A stretch of DNA of 64,000 nucleotides from Bacillus sp. RO2 (GTDB lineage Bacteria > Bacillota > Bacilli > Bacillales > Bacillaceae_I), in contig NZ_JAAXCU010000046.1 of assembly GCF_012911845.1 (NCBI RefSeq), forward strand, positions 207,381 to 271,380, written 5' to 3'. Position numbers and translations under genes: made by a program. Of this stretch, positions 17,140 through 25,080 are shown piece after piece; position 1 is the first letter of the stretch; every line of letters begins with the position of its first letter. The notes under the pieces are model-generated. The model did not search any database. It was not told the DNA's origin and worked only from the letters and a program-made list of their open reading frames with translations.

Positions 17140-18366
17140 TTAGATGGCCCATTCTCCATCTGTCATGATTGCTTCTTTAACTCCATCTTCCGTTTCTCCT
17201 TCTATGTTCAACTCCCCTGAACCAATCATGAAGTCCACGTGAATCATGCTGGTGTTGATTCCCTTTGTTTCTAGCTCTTCCTTGCTCATTTGTGCCCCGC
17301 CCTCAATATTGATTGGGTAGGCAGACCCTAGAGCCAAGTGACAAGAGGCATTTTCGTCAAACAGTGTATTATAGAAAATCACTTCTTGTTTCGAAACTGG
17401 TGAACTGTGTGGTACAAGCGCCACCTCTCCTAGATGCAATGCTCCTTCATCCGTTTCTAATAGTTTTTTCAACACTTCATATCCTTGCTCTGCAGTGAAC
17501 TCTACCACCTTACCTTCTTTAAATGTAAGGCTGAAGTTGTCTACTAAATTTCCGTTCAGGTTTAACGGCTTAGTGGATGCTACTACACCGTTAACTCCGG
17601 TTTTTACAGGTGCCGTAAACACTTCTTCTGTTGGAAGGTTCGGAACGAAATAAGTACCTTGATCATTGTTCATTCCACCGCCAAGCCAAACCTGTTCGTC
17701 TGGAAGTTCGATAGTTAGGTCCGTTCCTGGCGCTTTGTAATGAAGCTTTTTGTATTTTTTCGTATTAAGTACTTGTAACTTTTCTTGCAAGGTTTTGATG
17801 TGCTTATTCCAAGCTTCTACTGGGTCGTTTTCATTAACACGCGTTACTTGGAAAATGTTTTCCCATAGGCTTGCAACCTGGTCTTCAGGAGATTTGCCTG
17901 GATATAGCTTAGCTGCCCATTCCTGTGATGGGACTGAAACAATTGCCCAACTGACTTTAGCAGTTTGGATGTATTTCCGGTAGTTTTGCATGGCTTTTGC
18001 CTGAGCTTTATTAGAAATAGAAACGCGCTCAGGGTCTACGTCTTTCAGAAGATCTGGGTTGGAAGCAACGATGGACATAAATGCCGCTCCTTCCTCCGCC
18101 ATTTCCTCCATTCCTTTTACTTTCCACTCACGAACAGTCTGGAGTGAGTCTGTTGAGGCCGTTTCATATGTAATCTTTGTTAGTTGTTCATCATTCCATT
18201 CAGTATGTACGTATTTAGCACCAAGCTTGTATGCGATTTTTGCAACCTCTCTGACAAATGGTGCTGCTGATATAGGGGCATTGATGACTAGAGGTTGGTT
18301 TTCTTGCAGGTTGATGCCAACTTTTAGCGCAAGTTCTGCGTATTTGGTCAATCTTTCTTGTATCAC
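17140..18366 (-). CDS. ampS: M29 family aminopeptidase AmpS
   Basis: A 408-aa metal-dependent aminopeptidase of the thermophilic M29 family, cytosolic, releasing N-terminal residues from peptides. Conserved metal-site segments include GEVALVPHSSPVS, LFDENASCHLALG, INTSMIHVDFMIGS and GVNGVVASTKPLNL. The GTG at 18366 has AAAGGAGG 9 nt upstream. Monocistronic. In B. subtilis ampS is elsewhere in the genome, so the neighbourhood here is rearranged. Confidence 0.9.
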   Translation of the reverse strand: MIQERLTKYAELALKVGINLQENQPLVINAPISAAPFVREVAKIAYKLGAKYVHTEWNDEQLTKITYETASTDSLQTVREWKVKGMEEMAEEGAAFMSIVASNPDLLKDVDPERVSISNKAQAKAMQNYRKYIQTAKVSWAIVSVPSQEWAAKLYPGKSPEDQVASLWENIFQVTRVNENDPVEAWNKHIKTLQEKLQVLNTKKYKKLHYKAPGTDLTIELPDEQVWLGGGMNNDQGTYFVPNLPTEEVFTAPVKTGVNGVVASTKPLNLNGNLVDNFSLTFKEGKVVEFTAEQGYEVLKKLLETDEGALHLGEVALVPHSSPVSKQEVIFYNTLFDENASCHLALGSAYPINIEGGAQMSKEELETKGINTSMIHVDFMIGSGELNIEGETEDGVKEAIMTDGEWAI

Positions 18367-18397
18367 TATGCATTTCCTCCTTTTGGTTGATGAGAAT

Positions 18398-18406
18398 ATT
18401 GTATCA
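18398..18406 (-). promoter_or_regulatory. Extended -10 promoter of ampS
   Basis: TGATACAAT on the minus strand, a TGn-extended -10 about 32 nt upstream of the GTG; no convincing -35. Confidence 0.4.
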
Positions 18407-18479
18407 TAGGATGCGGAATTGTAGGTTTAGTGAGAATTTATATATTTTCACGAGGGGAACTTCACTGGCTCAAAGGGGG

Positions 18480-18605
18480 TTGTAACTTCTGAAAGTGTTA
18501 TTGTAACTATTTTTAGGATGATTGTGACTTTTTGATGAGTCATTGTAACTTTTCTGACGCTCATTATGACTTTTTCAACCGATATTGTAACTTTTTCACC
18601 CCTTC
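18480..18605. repeat. Six direct repeats, exact 21-nt period
   Basis: The core TTGTAACTTTT (variants TTGTGAC, TTATGAC) starts at 18480, 18501, 18522, 18543, 18564 and 18585, always 21 nt apart, with variable sequence between; a truncated seventh core starts at 18606. It fills the gap between ampS and the ptsHI terminator. Minus-strand translation gives a low-complexity heptad (KVTI...), which has no ribosome site and is not called as a gene. Confidence 0.85.
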
Positions 18606-18623
18606 TAACCTCCAAAAAGCCAC

Positions 18624-18662
18624 AAAAAAAGACCAACCTCTCCCATAAAAGGAAAGTTGGCC
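18624..18662 (-). terminator. ptsHI terminator
   Basis: Minus strand GGCCAAC...GTTGGTC hairpin followed by TTTTTTT, just past the ptsI stop. Confidence 0.75.
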
Positions 18663-18678
18663 TCGTTCTATTCCATGC

Positions 18679-20397
18679 TTACACATTAAACTTCTCTTTC
18701 ACAAATTCCACTACTTCTTCTGCAGTGCTCATACTAAGAATCTCTTCACGATAGGAAGCAGCTTCCTCTTTTGAGATACCACGCAATTGGCTTCTTGCAG
18801 GAAGGATGGATGTCGCGCTCATGCTGAACTCGTCTAGTCCAAGTCCTAAAAGAATTGGAATTGCGATTGGGTCGCCAGCCATTTCTCCACACATGCCGGC
18901 CCATTTACCGTTTTTGTGTGCAGCTTGGATGACATTATCCACTAGGCGCAAGATTGCCGGGTTGTATGGTTGATACAGGTAGGAAACCTGTTCGTTCATA
19001 CGGTCCGCTGCCATTGTGTATTGAATTAAGTCGTTTGTTCCGATGCTGAAGAAGTCTACTTCCTTCGCAAAAATATCAGCCATCACAGCTGTAGATGGAA
19101 TTTCCACCATGATACCTATCTCGATATTTTCGTTAACAGTTGTGCCGTTCTTCACAAGCGCTTCTTTTTCTTCTAAAAGAATGGCTTTTGCTTGGCGGAA
19201 CTCGTCCAATGTTGCAATCATCGGGAACATGATCTTCAGGTTTCCGTAAGAGCTTGCACGCAATAAAGCACGAAGCTGTGTACGGAAAATATCTTGTTCT
19301 TCTAAGCAAAGGCGTATCGCACGGAAGCCTAAGAATGGGTTCATCTCTTTAGGAAGGTTTAGATAAGGCAGTTCCTTATCGCCACCGATGTCCAATGTGC
19401 GGACTACAACAGGTTTGCCTTCCATATTTTCAAGAACCTCTTTATAAGCTTTGTACTGCTCGTCCTCTGTCGGAAGTTCGGTTCTACCCATGTAAAGGAA
19501 TTCTGTACGGTAAAGGCCAACGCCTTCTCCGCCATTGGCAAGAACACCCTTCACATCTTTAGGAGTACCGATGTTTGCAGCAAGTTCGACTTCTTGTCCG
19601 TCAGAAGAAAGACTCTTCTCGTTGACAAGCTTAGCCCACTCTTTTTTCTGCTCTTCGTACTTCTCTTGCTTTTCTTTATAATTAGCAATTTCTTCTTCTG
19701 TCGGATCGACGATCACCGCACCGTCCAAACCATCAATAATCACCATTGTGTCATTTTGGATAGTTTCCATGACGTTCTTTGTTCCAACTACTGCTGGAAT
19801 TTCCATGGAACGTGCCATGATAGCGGAGTGAGACGTACGTCCACCGATATCAGTTGTAAAAGCTTTTACATATTGACGGTTAAGTTGAGCAGTGTCAGAA
19901 GGAGTCAAGTCTTCCGCAATGATGACAACTTCTTCTGAAATAAGTGCAGGATTGGAAATTGTTACACCTAAAAGGTGAGCTAGCACACGTTTTGTCACGT
20001 CGCGGATATCCGCTGCACGCTCTTTCATGTACTCATTGCCCATTTGTTCGAACATGTTGATGAACATGCCTGCTGTTTCATCCAAAGCAAACTCAGCATT
20101 TACACTGTCGCTTTTGATTTTATCTTTAATTGGATTTAAAAGTTCAGGGTCACTTAATACAAGAAGGTGTGCAGAAAAGATTTCCGCCTTATCTGCTCCA
20201 AGCTCCTTATGGGCGTGCTCTTTGATTTTTTCCAATTCATTTTTTGAGATCTCTACTGCTTTTTCAAATCTTTCCACTTCCGCTTGGGCATTGTCGATCG
20301 TCTTTTTGTCCACAGATAGCTCTGGGTTTTCAAGACGATATGCTTTCGCAATGGCAATCCCGCTAGAAGCAGGTATACCTTGAATCGTGTTTGACAT
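18679..20397 (-). CDS. ptsI: PTS enzyme I (phosphoenolpyruvate-protein phosphotransferase)
   Basis: Takes phosphate from PEP onto its own His and passes it to HPr, feeding all PTS sugar transporters. The 572-aa protein has the phospho-His site [13 protein letters not shown] (His about 190), the PEP-site segments [11 protein letters not shown] and [15 protein letters not shown], and the catalytic Cys in [13 protein letters not shown]. Start and ptsH stop share one base (TAATG), so the two are translationally coupled. Confidence 0.97.
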   Translation of the reverse strand: MSNTIQGIPASSGIAIAKAYRLENPELSVDKKTIDNAQAEVERFEKAVEISKNELEKIKEHAHKELGADKAEIFSAHLLVLSDPELLNPIKDKIKSDSVNAEFALDETAGMFINMFEQMGNEYMKERAADIRDVTKRVLAHLLGVTISNPALISEEVVIIAEDLTPSDTAQLNRQYVKAFTTDIGGRTSHSAIMARSMEIPAVVGTKNVMETIQNDTMVIIDGLDGAVIVDPTEEEIANYKEKQEKYEEQKKEWAKLVNEKSLSSDGQEVELAANIGTPKDVKGVLANGGEGVGLYRTEFLYMGRTELPTEDEQYKAYKEVLENMEGKPVVVRTLDIGGDKELPYLNLPKEMNPFLGFRAIRLCLEEQDIFRTQLRALLRASSYGNLKIMFPMIATLDEFRQAKAILLEEKEALVKNGTTVNENIEIGIMVEIPSTAVMADIFAKEVDFFSIGTNDLIQYTMAADRMNEQVSYLYQPYNPAILRLVDNVIQAAHKNGKWAGMCGEMAGDPIAIPILLGLGLDEFSMSATSILPARSQLRGISKEEAASYREEILSMSTAEEVVEFVKEKFNV

Positions 20398-20663
20398 TAT
20401 TCCCCTAACCCTTCTGATTTCAAAGTTTCTTCAATCGCAGAAATTGCCTCGCTCTCATCAGAACCTTCTGCAACAATCTTGATTTCCGCTCCTTGAGGAA
20501 TTCCTAGAGACATTACACCCATGATGGATTTCAAGTTTACAGATTTACCGTTATACTCAAGGTTTACGTCCGCATCGAATTTACCTGCAGTTTGTACCAA
20601 TTGAGTTGCCGGACGTGCGTGAATTCCTGAATCTGCTGTTACTTTAAATGTTTTTTCTGCCAT
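20397..20663 (-). CDS. ptsH: HPr phosphocarrier protein
   Basis: An 88-aa HPr. His15 (GIHARPATQ) accepts phosphate from enzyme I. Ser46 (LKSIMGVM) is the HPr-kinase site, and HPr-Ser46-P is the CcpA corepressor. The ATG at 20663 lies 10 nt after AAAGGAG and gives the standard length; the upstream TTG is too close to that site. First gene of ptsH-ptsI, behind a 300-nt leader with a GlcT-type antiterminator. Confidence 0.97.
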   Translation of the reverse strand: MAEKTFKVTADSGIHARPATQLVQTAGKFDADVNLEYNGKSVNLKSIMGVMSLGIPQGAEIKIVAEGSDESEAISAIEETLKSEGLGE

Positions 20664-20795
20664 TGTAATCAAACTCCTTTGAGATATGTGTATTTTTTAC
20701 TTTTAGAAGCTATTCAACTAAAAGAACCTTGTTCTCTCTTATCCTATACCCTGTAGCTTTCACCAGTAACCGCGGTGAATATGTAGGAAAGAGTA

Positions 20796-20880
20796 TAGAA
20801 AAAGGCATGAGTGAGGGCTCGTCTCTATAAAAGGGTACACTCGTCCCCTTAGTATGGATCAAAACCTCTTCACTCATGCC
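20796..20880 (-). terminator. Leader terminator overlapping the RAT
   Basis: An 11-bp stem GGCATGAGTGA (20870-20880) / TCACTCATGCC (20804-20814) with a long loop holding a smaller hairpin, followed by TTTTTC on the minus strand. The 5' arm is the 3' part of the RAT, so the two structures exclude each other. Confidence 0.82.
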
Positions 20881-20900
20881 TGATCGTATCAGTAACACGT
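20871..20900 (-). promoter_or_regulatory. GlcT-type ribonucleic antiterminator (RAT)
   Basis: Minus strand ACGTGTTACTGATACG, then ATCAGGCATGAGTG. This has the GTTACTGAT...CAGGCA pattern of BglG/SacT-family RATs and closely matches my memory of the B. subtilis ptsG RAT bound by GlcT. It overlaps the leader terminator. Here it precedes ptsH directly; no ptsG or glcT lies in the window. Confidence 0.8.
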
Positions 20901-20916
20901 AAAGTCCTTATCTATG

Positions 20917-20932
20917 TTGAAAGCATTTGCAT
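20917..20932. promoter_or_regulatory. cre-like site in the ptsH leader
   Basis: TTGAAAGCATTTGCAT fits the CcpA site consensus except for the central CG, which is CA. It lies about 30-45 nt downstream of the predicted transcript start, a position suited to roadblock repression. Confidence 0.4.
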
Positions 20933-20969
20933 GAACATTTAGTTGAACGCTTCTTAACTGTCCGATGAG

Positions 20970-20999
20970 ATTGTAGCATAAAAAACAAAAGTTTGGCAA
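20970..20999 (-). promoter_or_regulatory. Promoter of ptsHI
   Basis: -35 TTGCCA (20994-20999), 18-nt spacer, TGC-extended -10 TACAAT (20970-20975) on the minus strand, giving a roughly 300-nt leader. Confidence 0.7.
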
Positions 21000-21009
21000 T
21001 ACTTTTGCC

Positions 21010-21189
21010 TTACTTCTTCTTTTTGAATATCATCATAATGGCATATGGAATGACGCCAAATAGTTGGAAGGCGATAGGAGAACGCTCCTGCTTTCTAATT
21101 TGCCTTTGCTCTCGTTTAACTTCTTTCGGTTGATCCATGTAGGTAACCAATTGTTGTGTCACGTATTTTACATAATCATTTGTCTTCAA
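21010..21189 (-). CDS. yqzE: YqzE family protein
   Basis: A 59-aa protein with an N-terminal amphipathic part (KTNDYVKYVTQQL), a highly basic stretch (KEVKREQRQIRKQER) and a C-terminal hydrophobic segment ending in KKKK. It matches the YqzE family found beside comG in Bacillus; function unknown. The second TTG (21189) is chosen because GGCGGTGA lies 6 nt upstream; the first TTG runs into that site. Confidence 0.8.
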   Translation of the reverse strand: MKTNDYVKYVTQQLVTYMDQPKEVKREQRQIRKQERSPIAFQLFGVIPYAIMMIFKKKK

Positions 21190-21223
21190 TATCAATCACC
21201 GCCAAAGGGAAATACTTTTACCT

Positions 21224-21739
21224 TTAGTGTTGACGGTTATTCCATGTTTTAATCGCTTTATGTACAGCCTCAACCGCTTCATCCAAAGAAAAGTCTGTTG
21301 TATCCAATGTAATATGGGCTTGCTTGTAGAACGGGAGTCGATTTACAAATAACCCTAGAACCTCTTCCTTTTTTCTTTGTTGAATAAGAGGTCTTGTAGT
21401 ATCATTTTCTAATCGATTCCAAATTACTTCTGGATCTGCATAAAGAAAGATTACGCAGCCGTTTTCTTTCATCCATTCCATGTTTTCTTGCCTCGTTACA
21501 ATTCCTCCTCCAGTGGTTACAATAACATCCTCAGAAGGAAGCAGTGTTAAAGTTTTTGATTCTAGATCACGGAAATAATCTTCTCCAAACTTTTCAAAAA
21601 TGTCCTTTATTAACATGTTTTTGTTACTTTCAATCATAAAGTCCGTATCCACAACAGAGACGCCAAGTTTTTGCGCTACTGCCTGTCCGATAGTGGTTTT
21701 CCCTACCCCCATAAAACCCGTTAGATAAACATTTTGCAT
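21224..21739 (-). CDS. aroK: Shikimate kinase
   Basis: Phosphorylates shikimate at O3 in the chorismate pathway. The 171-aa protein has P-loop GFMGVGKTT (8-16), DTDFMIE (shikimate-binding Asp), the GGGIVTR loop and the lid Arg in NDTTRPLI. The ATG at 21739 has GAGGG upstream; a longer frame exists but lacks a site. It lies between comG/DUF2642 and yqzE on the same strand. The only other shikimate-pathway genes would lie outside the window. Confidence 0.93.
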   Translation of the reverse strand: MQNVYLTGFMGVGKTTIGQAVAQKLGVSVVDTDFMIESNKNMLIKDIFEKFGEDYFRDLESKTLTLLPSEDVIVTTGGGIVTRQENMEWMKENGCVIFLYADPEVIWNRLENDTTRPLIQQRKKEEVLGLFVNRLPFYKQAHITLDTTDFSLDEAVEAVHKAIKTWNNRQH

Positions 21740-21788
21740 GTTGATTCCCTCTCTTTCCAACTGCCTCAACCATATTACCATTATAGGA

Positions 21789-21824
21789 GAAAAAGCACTT
21801 GCTGGAAATGGCAAGTGCTTTTTC
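21789..21824 (-). terminator. Terminator after the DUF2642 gene
   Basis: GAAAAAGCACTTGC / GCAAGTGCTTTTTC stem with TTTTTCTCC on the minus strand, between the DUF2642 gene and aroK. Confidence 0.8.
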
Positions 21825-21834
21825 ATCACTCTTT

Positions 21835-22062
21835 TTAATTATCCGGCATGATCCAAATTATTTCAGCAGTGCGAATGAAAAAGCTGGAGTCACCTGCCAT
21901 TAGTACTACATGATCAGGCTTTACGTCTTTCAAATTGCCTCTAATGGAACCACGTGTTGTCTCGATTACCACTTCGGTTCCGACGATGCTTTTTAATGTA
22001 TGGTACACATATGGCTCTACCACCATATATTGAATGGGCATTCCATTGTCCGCTTGATGCAT
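21835..22062 (-). CDS. YuzF-like DUF2642 protein
   Basis: A 75-aa protein with an Sm-like small beta domain: VVIETTRGSIRGNLKDVKPDHVVLMAGDSSFFIRTAEIIWIMP. It resembles YuzF/DUF2642 proteins, several of which are linked to sporulation; function unknown. The ATG at 22062 lies 10 nt after AAAGGAGG, and the longer frame starts before that site. It has its own terminator and follows comGG by about 75 nt. Confidence 0.75.
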   Translation of the reverse strand: MHQADNGMPIQYMVVEPYVYHTLKSIVGTEVVIETTRGSIRGNLKDVKPDHVVLMAGDSSFFIRTAEIIWIMPDN

Positions 22063-22136
22063 TAGGCGAAAACCTCCTTTATCACTGTACATCTATATGA
22101 AAAGGACAGTGATATGGTGAAGACAAAGGACTAAAT

Positions 22137-22565
22137 TTAATTGGTTTCATACCAAGCAATAACTTCTTGAATCCCCATATCATAAATGATGGTCGCCTTG
22201 TATTCTCTACCTTCCGTTGTGGAGCATATAATCATTATTTCCTTTTTCTCATCCAAGTCTTTTGAGGTGACAGAAGCTACACCCGTTGGAAAAATATAAT
22301 TGGGATAGGGGTTGTTACCTGCCATTAAAGACTCAGCTCGGATAGTATCCCATGTGTATTTCATCATAGCTTCTAATTCCATCTGCTGATTGGTTTCGTG
22401 GTAAAATAACTTCTCAAGCCGGAAACTCTCAATTTGATGCAGCAAGAAAGCAGACAATAGAATACTCATAAATATCGTCACGGGAAAAATATATCCTGCT
22501 TCCCTTTTACTCTGGATGCCATTTAATTGGTATAGCACTAACTCTGAATTCATAGGTAGCATCAT
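22137..22565 (-). CDS. comGG: Competence protein ComGG
   Basis: Last gene of the comG operon. About 142 aa if it starts at 22565 (GGAAGG 5 nt upstream); 22562 and 22553 are alternative ATGs. A hydrophobic N-terminal helix (GYIFPVTIFMSILLSAFLLHQ) is followed by a helical and beta-rich region. As in B. subtilis ComGG it lacks the FTxxE prepilin motif. ComGG is a minor component of the transformation pseudopilus that carries DNA through the wall. It overlaps comGF by 59 nt. Confidence 0.78.
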   Translation of the reverse strand: MMLPMNSELVLYQLNGIQSKREAGYIFPVTIFMSILLSAFLLHQIESFRLEKLFYHETNQQMELEAMMKYTWDTIRAESLMAGNNPYPNYIFPTGVASVTSKDLDEKKEIMIICSTTEGREYKATIIYDMGIQEVIAWYETN

Positions 22566-22953
22566 CACTTCCTTCCAAGATGAAAATTGCTCCATTTGCA
22601 CGTTCCGTAAAATCAACTTTTTTAACATGATGAAGGAGTAATTCGTGGCCCGTACCATCTACTCTCCGCCTTATCTTTTGTTGAAAGAATTCATATGTCA
22701 CCCTTTGCCCCCCTTGGTTGATGATGACAAAATCTCCTGCTTCCACTGAAGTCTTTTTGGCTGTCCTTACTTCCCGCGTCGCCTGTTGAATAAAAACCTC
22801 TAGCTCAAATGGATGGATGCCTTCCTTCTTTTCTGTCAAGATAACCAAATTTTTAATCAAAATTGGAAACAAAGCCGTAAGAATTAATATAACGGAAAAG
22901 CAAATCAGCACTTCCAATAGGGTAAATCCTCCGTCTTTACGGATATCGTACAT
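22507..22953 (-). CDS. comGF: Competence pseudopilin ComGF
   Basis: A 148-aa prepilin-like protein with cleavage motif GG-FTLLEVL (residues 8-15) and a hydrophobic helix (ICFSVILILTALFPILI), then a beta-rich domain. It is processed by ComC and joins the transformation pseudopilus. It overlaps comGE by 17 nt and comGG downstream. Confidence 0.9.
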   Translation of the reverse strand: MYDIRKDGGFTLLEVLICFSVILILTALFPILIKNLVILTEKKEGIHPFELEVFIQQATREVRTAKKTSVEAGDFVIINQGGQRVTYEFFQQKIRRRVDGTGHELLLHHVKKVDFTERANGAIFILEGSDDATYEFRVSAIPIKWHPE

Positions 22954-23272
22954 ATATACACCTTTCTTTCACCAATAGCTGATAATCACTATAGGAGACA
23001 CACAATGTGGGAGGAATAGTTCCTTCTTTTAATGTAACGGTGTAGATGGTGCCGTCTATATTCAAGGTCTTTTCCTGAAACACCCCTTCTTGGGAACGAG
23101 TGCTTTCCAGTTCAATTGTCAAAATAAATCGCGCCTGTTGCTCTAAAACAAATCCTTTTCGTTCTTGATTCATTTTTACAAGACCGGGAAGTAGTACAGA
23201 AGCGATCACCATCCAAATAACAAGCGTTGCCAATACCTCAAGCAAAGTGAATCCTCTATGACTTTTCCACAT
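22937..23272 (-). CDS. comGE: Competence pseudopilin ComGE
   Basis: A 111-aa protein with prepilin motif RG-FTLLEVL and a hydrophobic helix. The frame is open further upstream, but the ATG at 23272 has AAAGGGA upstream and gives the family's short basic leader MWKSHRG. Minor pseudopilin of the comG apparatus. It overlaps comGD and comGF by 17 nt each. Confidence 0.9.
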   Translation of the reverse strand: MWKSHRGFTLLEVLATLVIWMVIASVLLPGLVKMNQERKGFVLEQQARFILTIELESTRSQEGVFQEKTLNIDGTIYTVTLKEGTIPPTLCVSYSDYQLLVKERCIYVRYP

Positions 23273-23714
23273 AAAAACGTCCCTTTCCAAGTGTAAAGAC
23301 ATATTGATAGAGTTCCTTCTCATCCACATATATTGCAATTGCCCCAGATTTGTTGATGCTGCCGTTGCCCAGATACGTAATTCTCTGCCCCATTGTTCGG
23401 GTGTCTATTCTTATGGAAGAATGATACTCCCTCACCACAAGTTCATTTATTTGAAAGGTTCCCTGCCGAATTCGGTAATAGTTCTCGCTTGGGGTAAAGA
23501 CGATATAGACACTGTTCTTTGAGCTTAGTGCATATTGTTGGGCGAACAAGAGATCGTTGCTTAATTGTTCGTTAAAATGCTCGCCTATATAGCTTTCCTG
23601 TGTAGAACTTAATGTCAGAACAGTCACGGAAAGAAGGACAGAAATGATAGAAATGACTAGTAATGATTCGAGGAGTGTGTAACCCCCATTAGTCTTATTT
23701 TTACTCTCCTGCAC
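23256..23714 (-). CDS. comGD: Competence pseudopilin ComGD
   Basis: A 152-aa type II/IV pseudopilin with cleavage site GG-YTLLESL, a hydrophobic helix and a GspH-like beta domain. The GTG at 23714, 10 nt after AAGGCG, is the best start and places a short basic leader (QESKNKTNGG) before the cleavage site. It overlaps comGC by 14 nt. Confidence 0.88.
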   Translation of the reverse strand: MQESKNKTNGGYTLLESLLVISIISVLLSVTVLTLSSTQESYIGEHFNEQLSNDLLFAQQYALSSKNSVYIVFTPSENYYRIRQGTFQINELVVREYHSSIRIDTRTMGQRITYLGNGSINKSGAIAIYVDEKELYQYVFTLGKGRFYVEKS

Positions 23715-24042
23715 TACTTGCAATCGCCTTGTTATTAACAATTGTAATGACACTTCCGTTCGGACAATTCAATGTTGCCGTTGTCTCATCAAAACGATCA
23801 GCAAGATAATCCTGAGTATTCAGATCATCTATTGTTGTTACATTACTTCCCGTATCCAACCGATATGCTTGCATCTGTGCTTCCACCATGCTGAGAAGTG
23901 CCTCGCACCCCTTATCGCCGATCACACTTGTGTTCTTTGTTACGTTTGGAATCATGATTAGTAACAACACAGTGATGACAAGCATGACCAAAAGCATCTC
24001 TACCAACGTGAACCCGCGATCATTCAACAGATATCTTCCCAT
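23701..24042 (-). CDS. comGC: Major competence pseudopilin ComGC
   Basis: A 113-aa major pseudopilin. Leader MGRYLLNDRG is cut before FTLVEMLLVML; a hydrophobic helix follows. Two Cys (GCEALLS and LNCPNG) match the intramolecular disulfide of B. subtilis ComGC. Its GGAGGG site lies inside the last codons of comGB; the ATG immediately follows the comGB stop. Confidence 0.95.
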   Translation of the reverse strand: MGRYLLNDRGFTLVEMLLVMLVITVLLLIMIPNVTKNTSVIGDKGCEALLSMVEAQMQAYRLDTGSNVTTIDDLNTQDYLADRFDETTATLNCPNGSVITIVNNKAIASSAGE

Positions 24043-25080
24043 TTATAACCCTCCTAATAATTGAAACATTGGAATGAAAATACAAAGATATAAAACAAAT
24101 ACAAACCCGCCTACGCCGAGGAATAAAATAGGTTGTATTCTTCTCAACAACTTTTCACTAAACTCCTGCATCTTTACTAGTAAAAGCTTGCTGTATTGTT
24201 CGAGCTCTAAACCCAATTTACCGTTCTTTTGTCCGTGAACAATTACGATGGAAAGCCCGGAAACAAATACTTTCTCACTTTCCACTAACTTTTCTAATTT
24301 TTCACCTTCTACCAGCCTGTACCGAAATTCTTTTGCTTTCACATGGAAAAAAGGGTGATAGCGTTGCTGTTCAAAAACAGTGATGGCTTCATTAATGGTC
24401 AATCCGCTTAATAGCAATGTGCTAAGCTGTTGTGTGAAATAATGTGAATAATGAAGGGAGAGGAAGGTTTTTACAATGGGAAATCGCATTAACATGCTTA
24501 CCCTCTTGGAAGGTGACGTTCTTTTTTCATAAACCTTAAAAAAAATATAGGCTATAAGAAAACAGAACACGAGAATTGAAACAAGGATTGGAATTCGGAC
24601 TACAAGGTTGAAGAATAGGGAGATGACTGGACTTAAGGAGATATTCATTTGAGAAAAAAGCAGATGAAACTGAGGCAGTAAAATCAATTGAACAAAAATG
24701 AGCATGATCAAAACTAGAAAAATAAGTAGAATCGGATACTTGAGAATAGAAATGGTTTTTTCACGATAATGCCTTTTCCGTTCAAGCATATTTCCCCCTG
24801 TCCTAAAAGCCTGACCTAGATTGCCATGTTTCTGGGAGAAGAACAATAAGGACAATATATCCTGATGGAAACGAAGTCCTTCTAATACCCGATGAACGCT
24901 GTATCCTTTTTGCAATTCCTGTATTGCTTCTAGTAAATTACGTTTTTTATCCGCTTCAAAGTGAATACTCATCAACTCTAAAGCCTCTAACAAAGAATAC
25001 CCATTAGAATATAGCTCACCCATCCTTTTTAAGAAATCCTCTTGAACTTTCAATGACCACCCCTTATTTGTTTTTTCCAT
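24043..25080 (-). CDS. comGB: Competence platform protein ComGB
   Basis: A 345-aa polytopic membrane protein with two T2SF repeats. Each has a cytosolic helical bundle (SNGYSLLEALELM; LSGLTINEAITVF), and there are membrane segments around 117-140, 155-195 and the C terminus (LFLGVGGFVFVLYLCIFI). It is the platform on which ComGA drives pseudopilus assembly. It overlaps comGA by 17 nt. Confidence 0.94.
   Translation of the reverse strand: MEKTNKGWSLKVQEDFLKRMGELYSNGYSLLEALELMSIHFEADKKRNLLEAIQELQKGYSVHRVLEGLRFHQDILSLLFFSQKHGNLGQAFRTGGNMLERKRHYREKTISILKYPILLIFLVLIMLIFVQLILLPQFHLLFSQMNISLSPVISLFFNLVVRIPILVSILVFCFLIAYIFFKVYEKRTSPSKRVSMLMRFPIVKTFLSLHYSHYFTQQLSTLLLSGLTINEAITVFEQQRYHPFFHVKAKEFRYRLVEGEKLEKLVESEKVFVSGLSIVIVHGQKNGKLGLELEQYSKLLLVKMQEFSEKLLRRIQPILFLGVGGFVFVLYLCIFIPMFQLLGGL

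Noticed and set aside
18448..18636. 62-codon minus-strand frame with a heptad pattern (KVTI...)
   Set aside because: It is a by-product of the 21-nt array, has no ribosome site and runs into the ptsHI terminator.
20710..20898. 62-codon frame upstream of ptsH
   Set aside because: It covers the RAT and terminator of the ptsH leader; no ribosome site precedes it.
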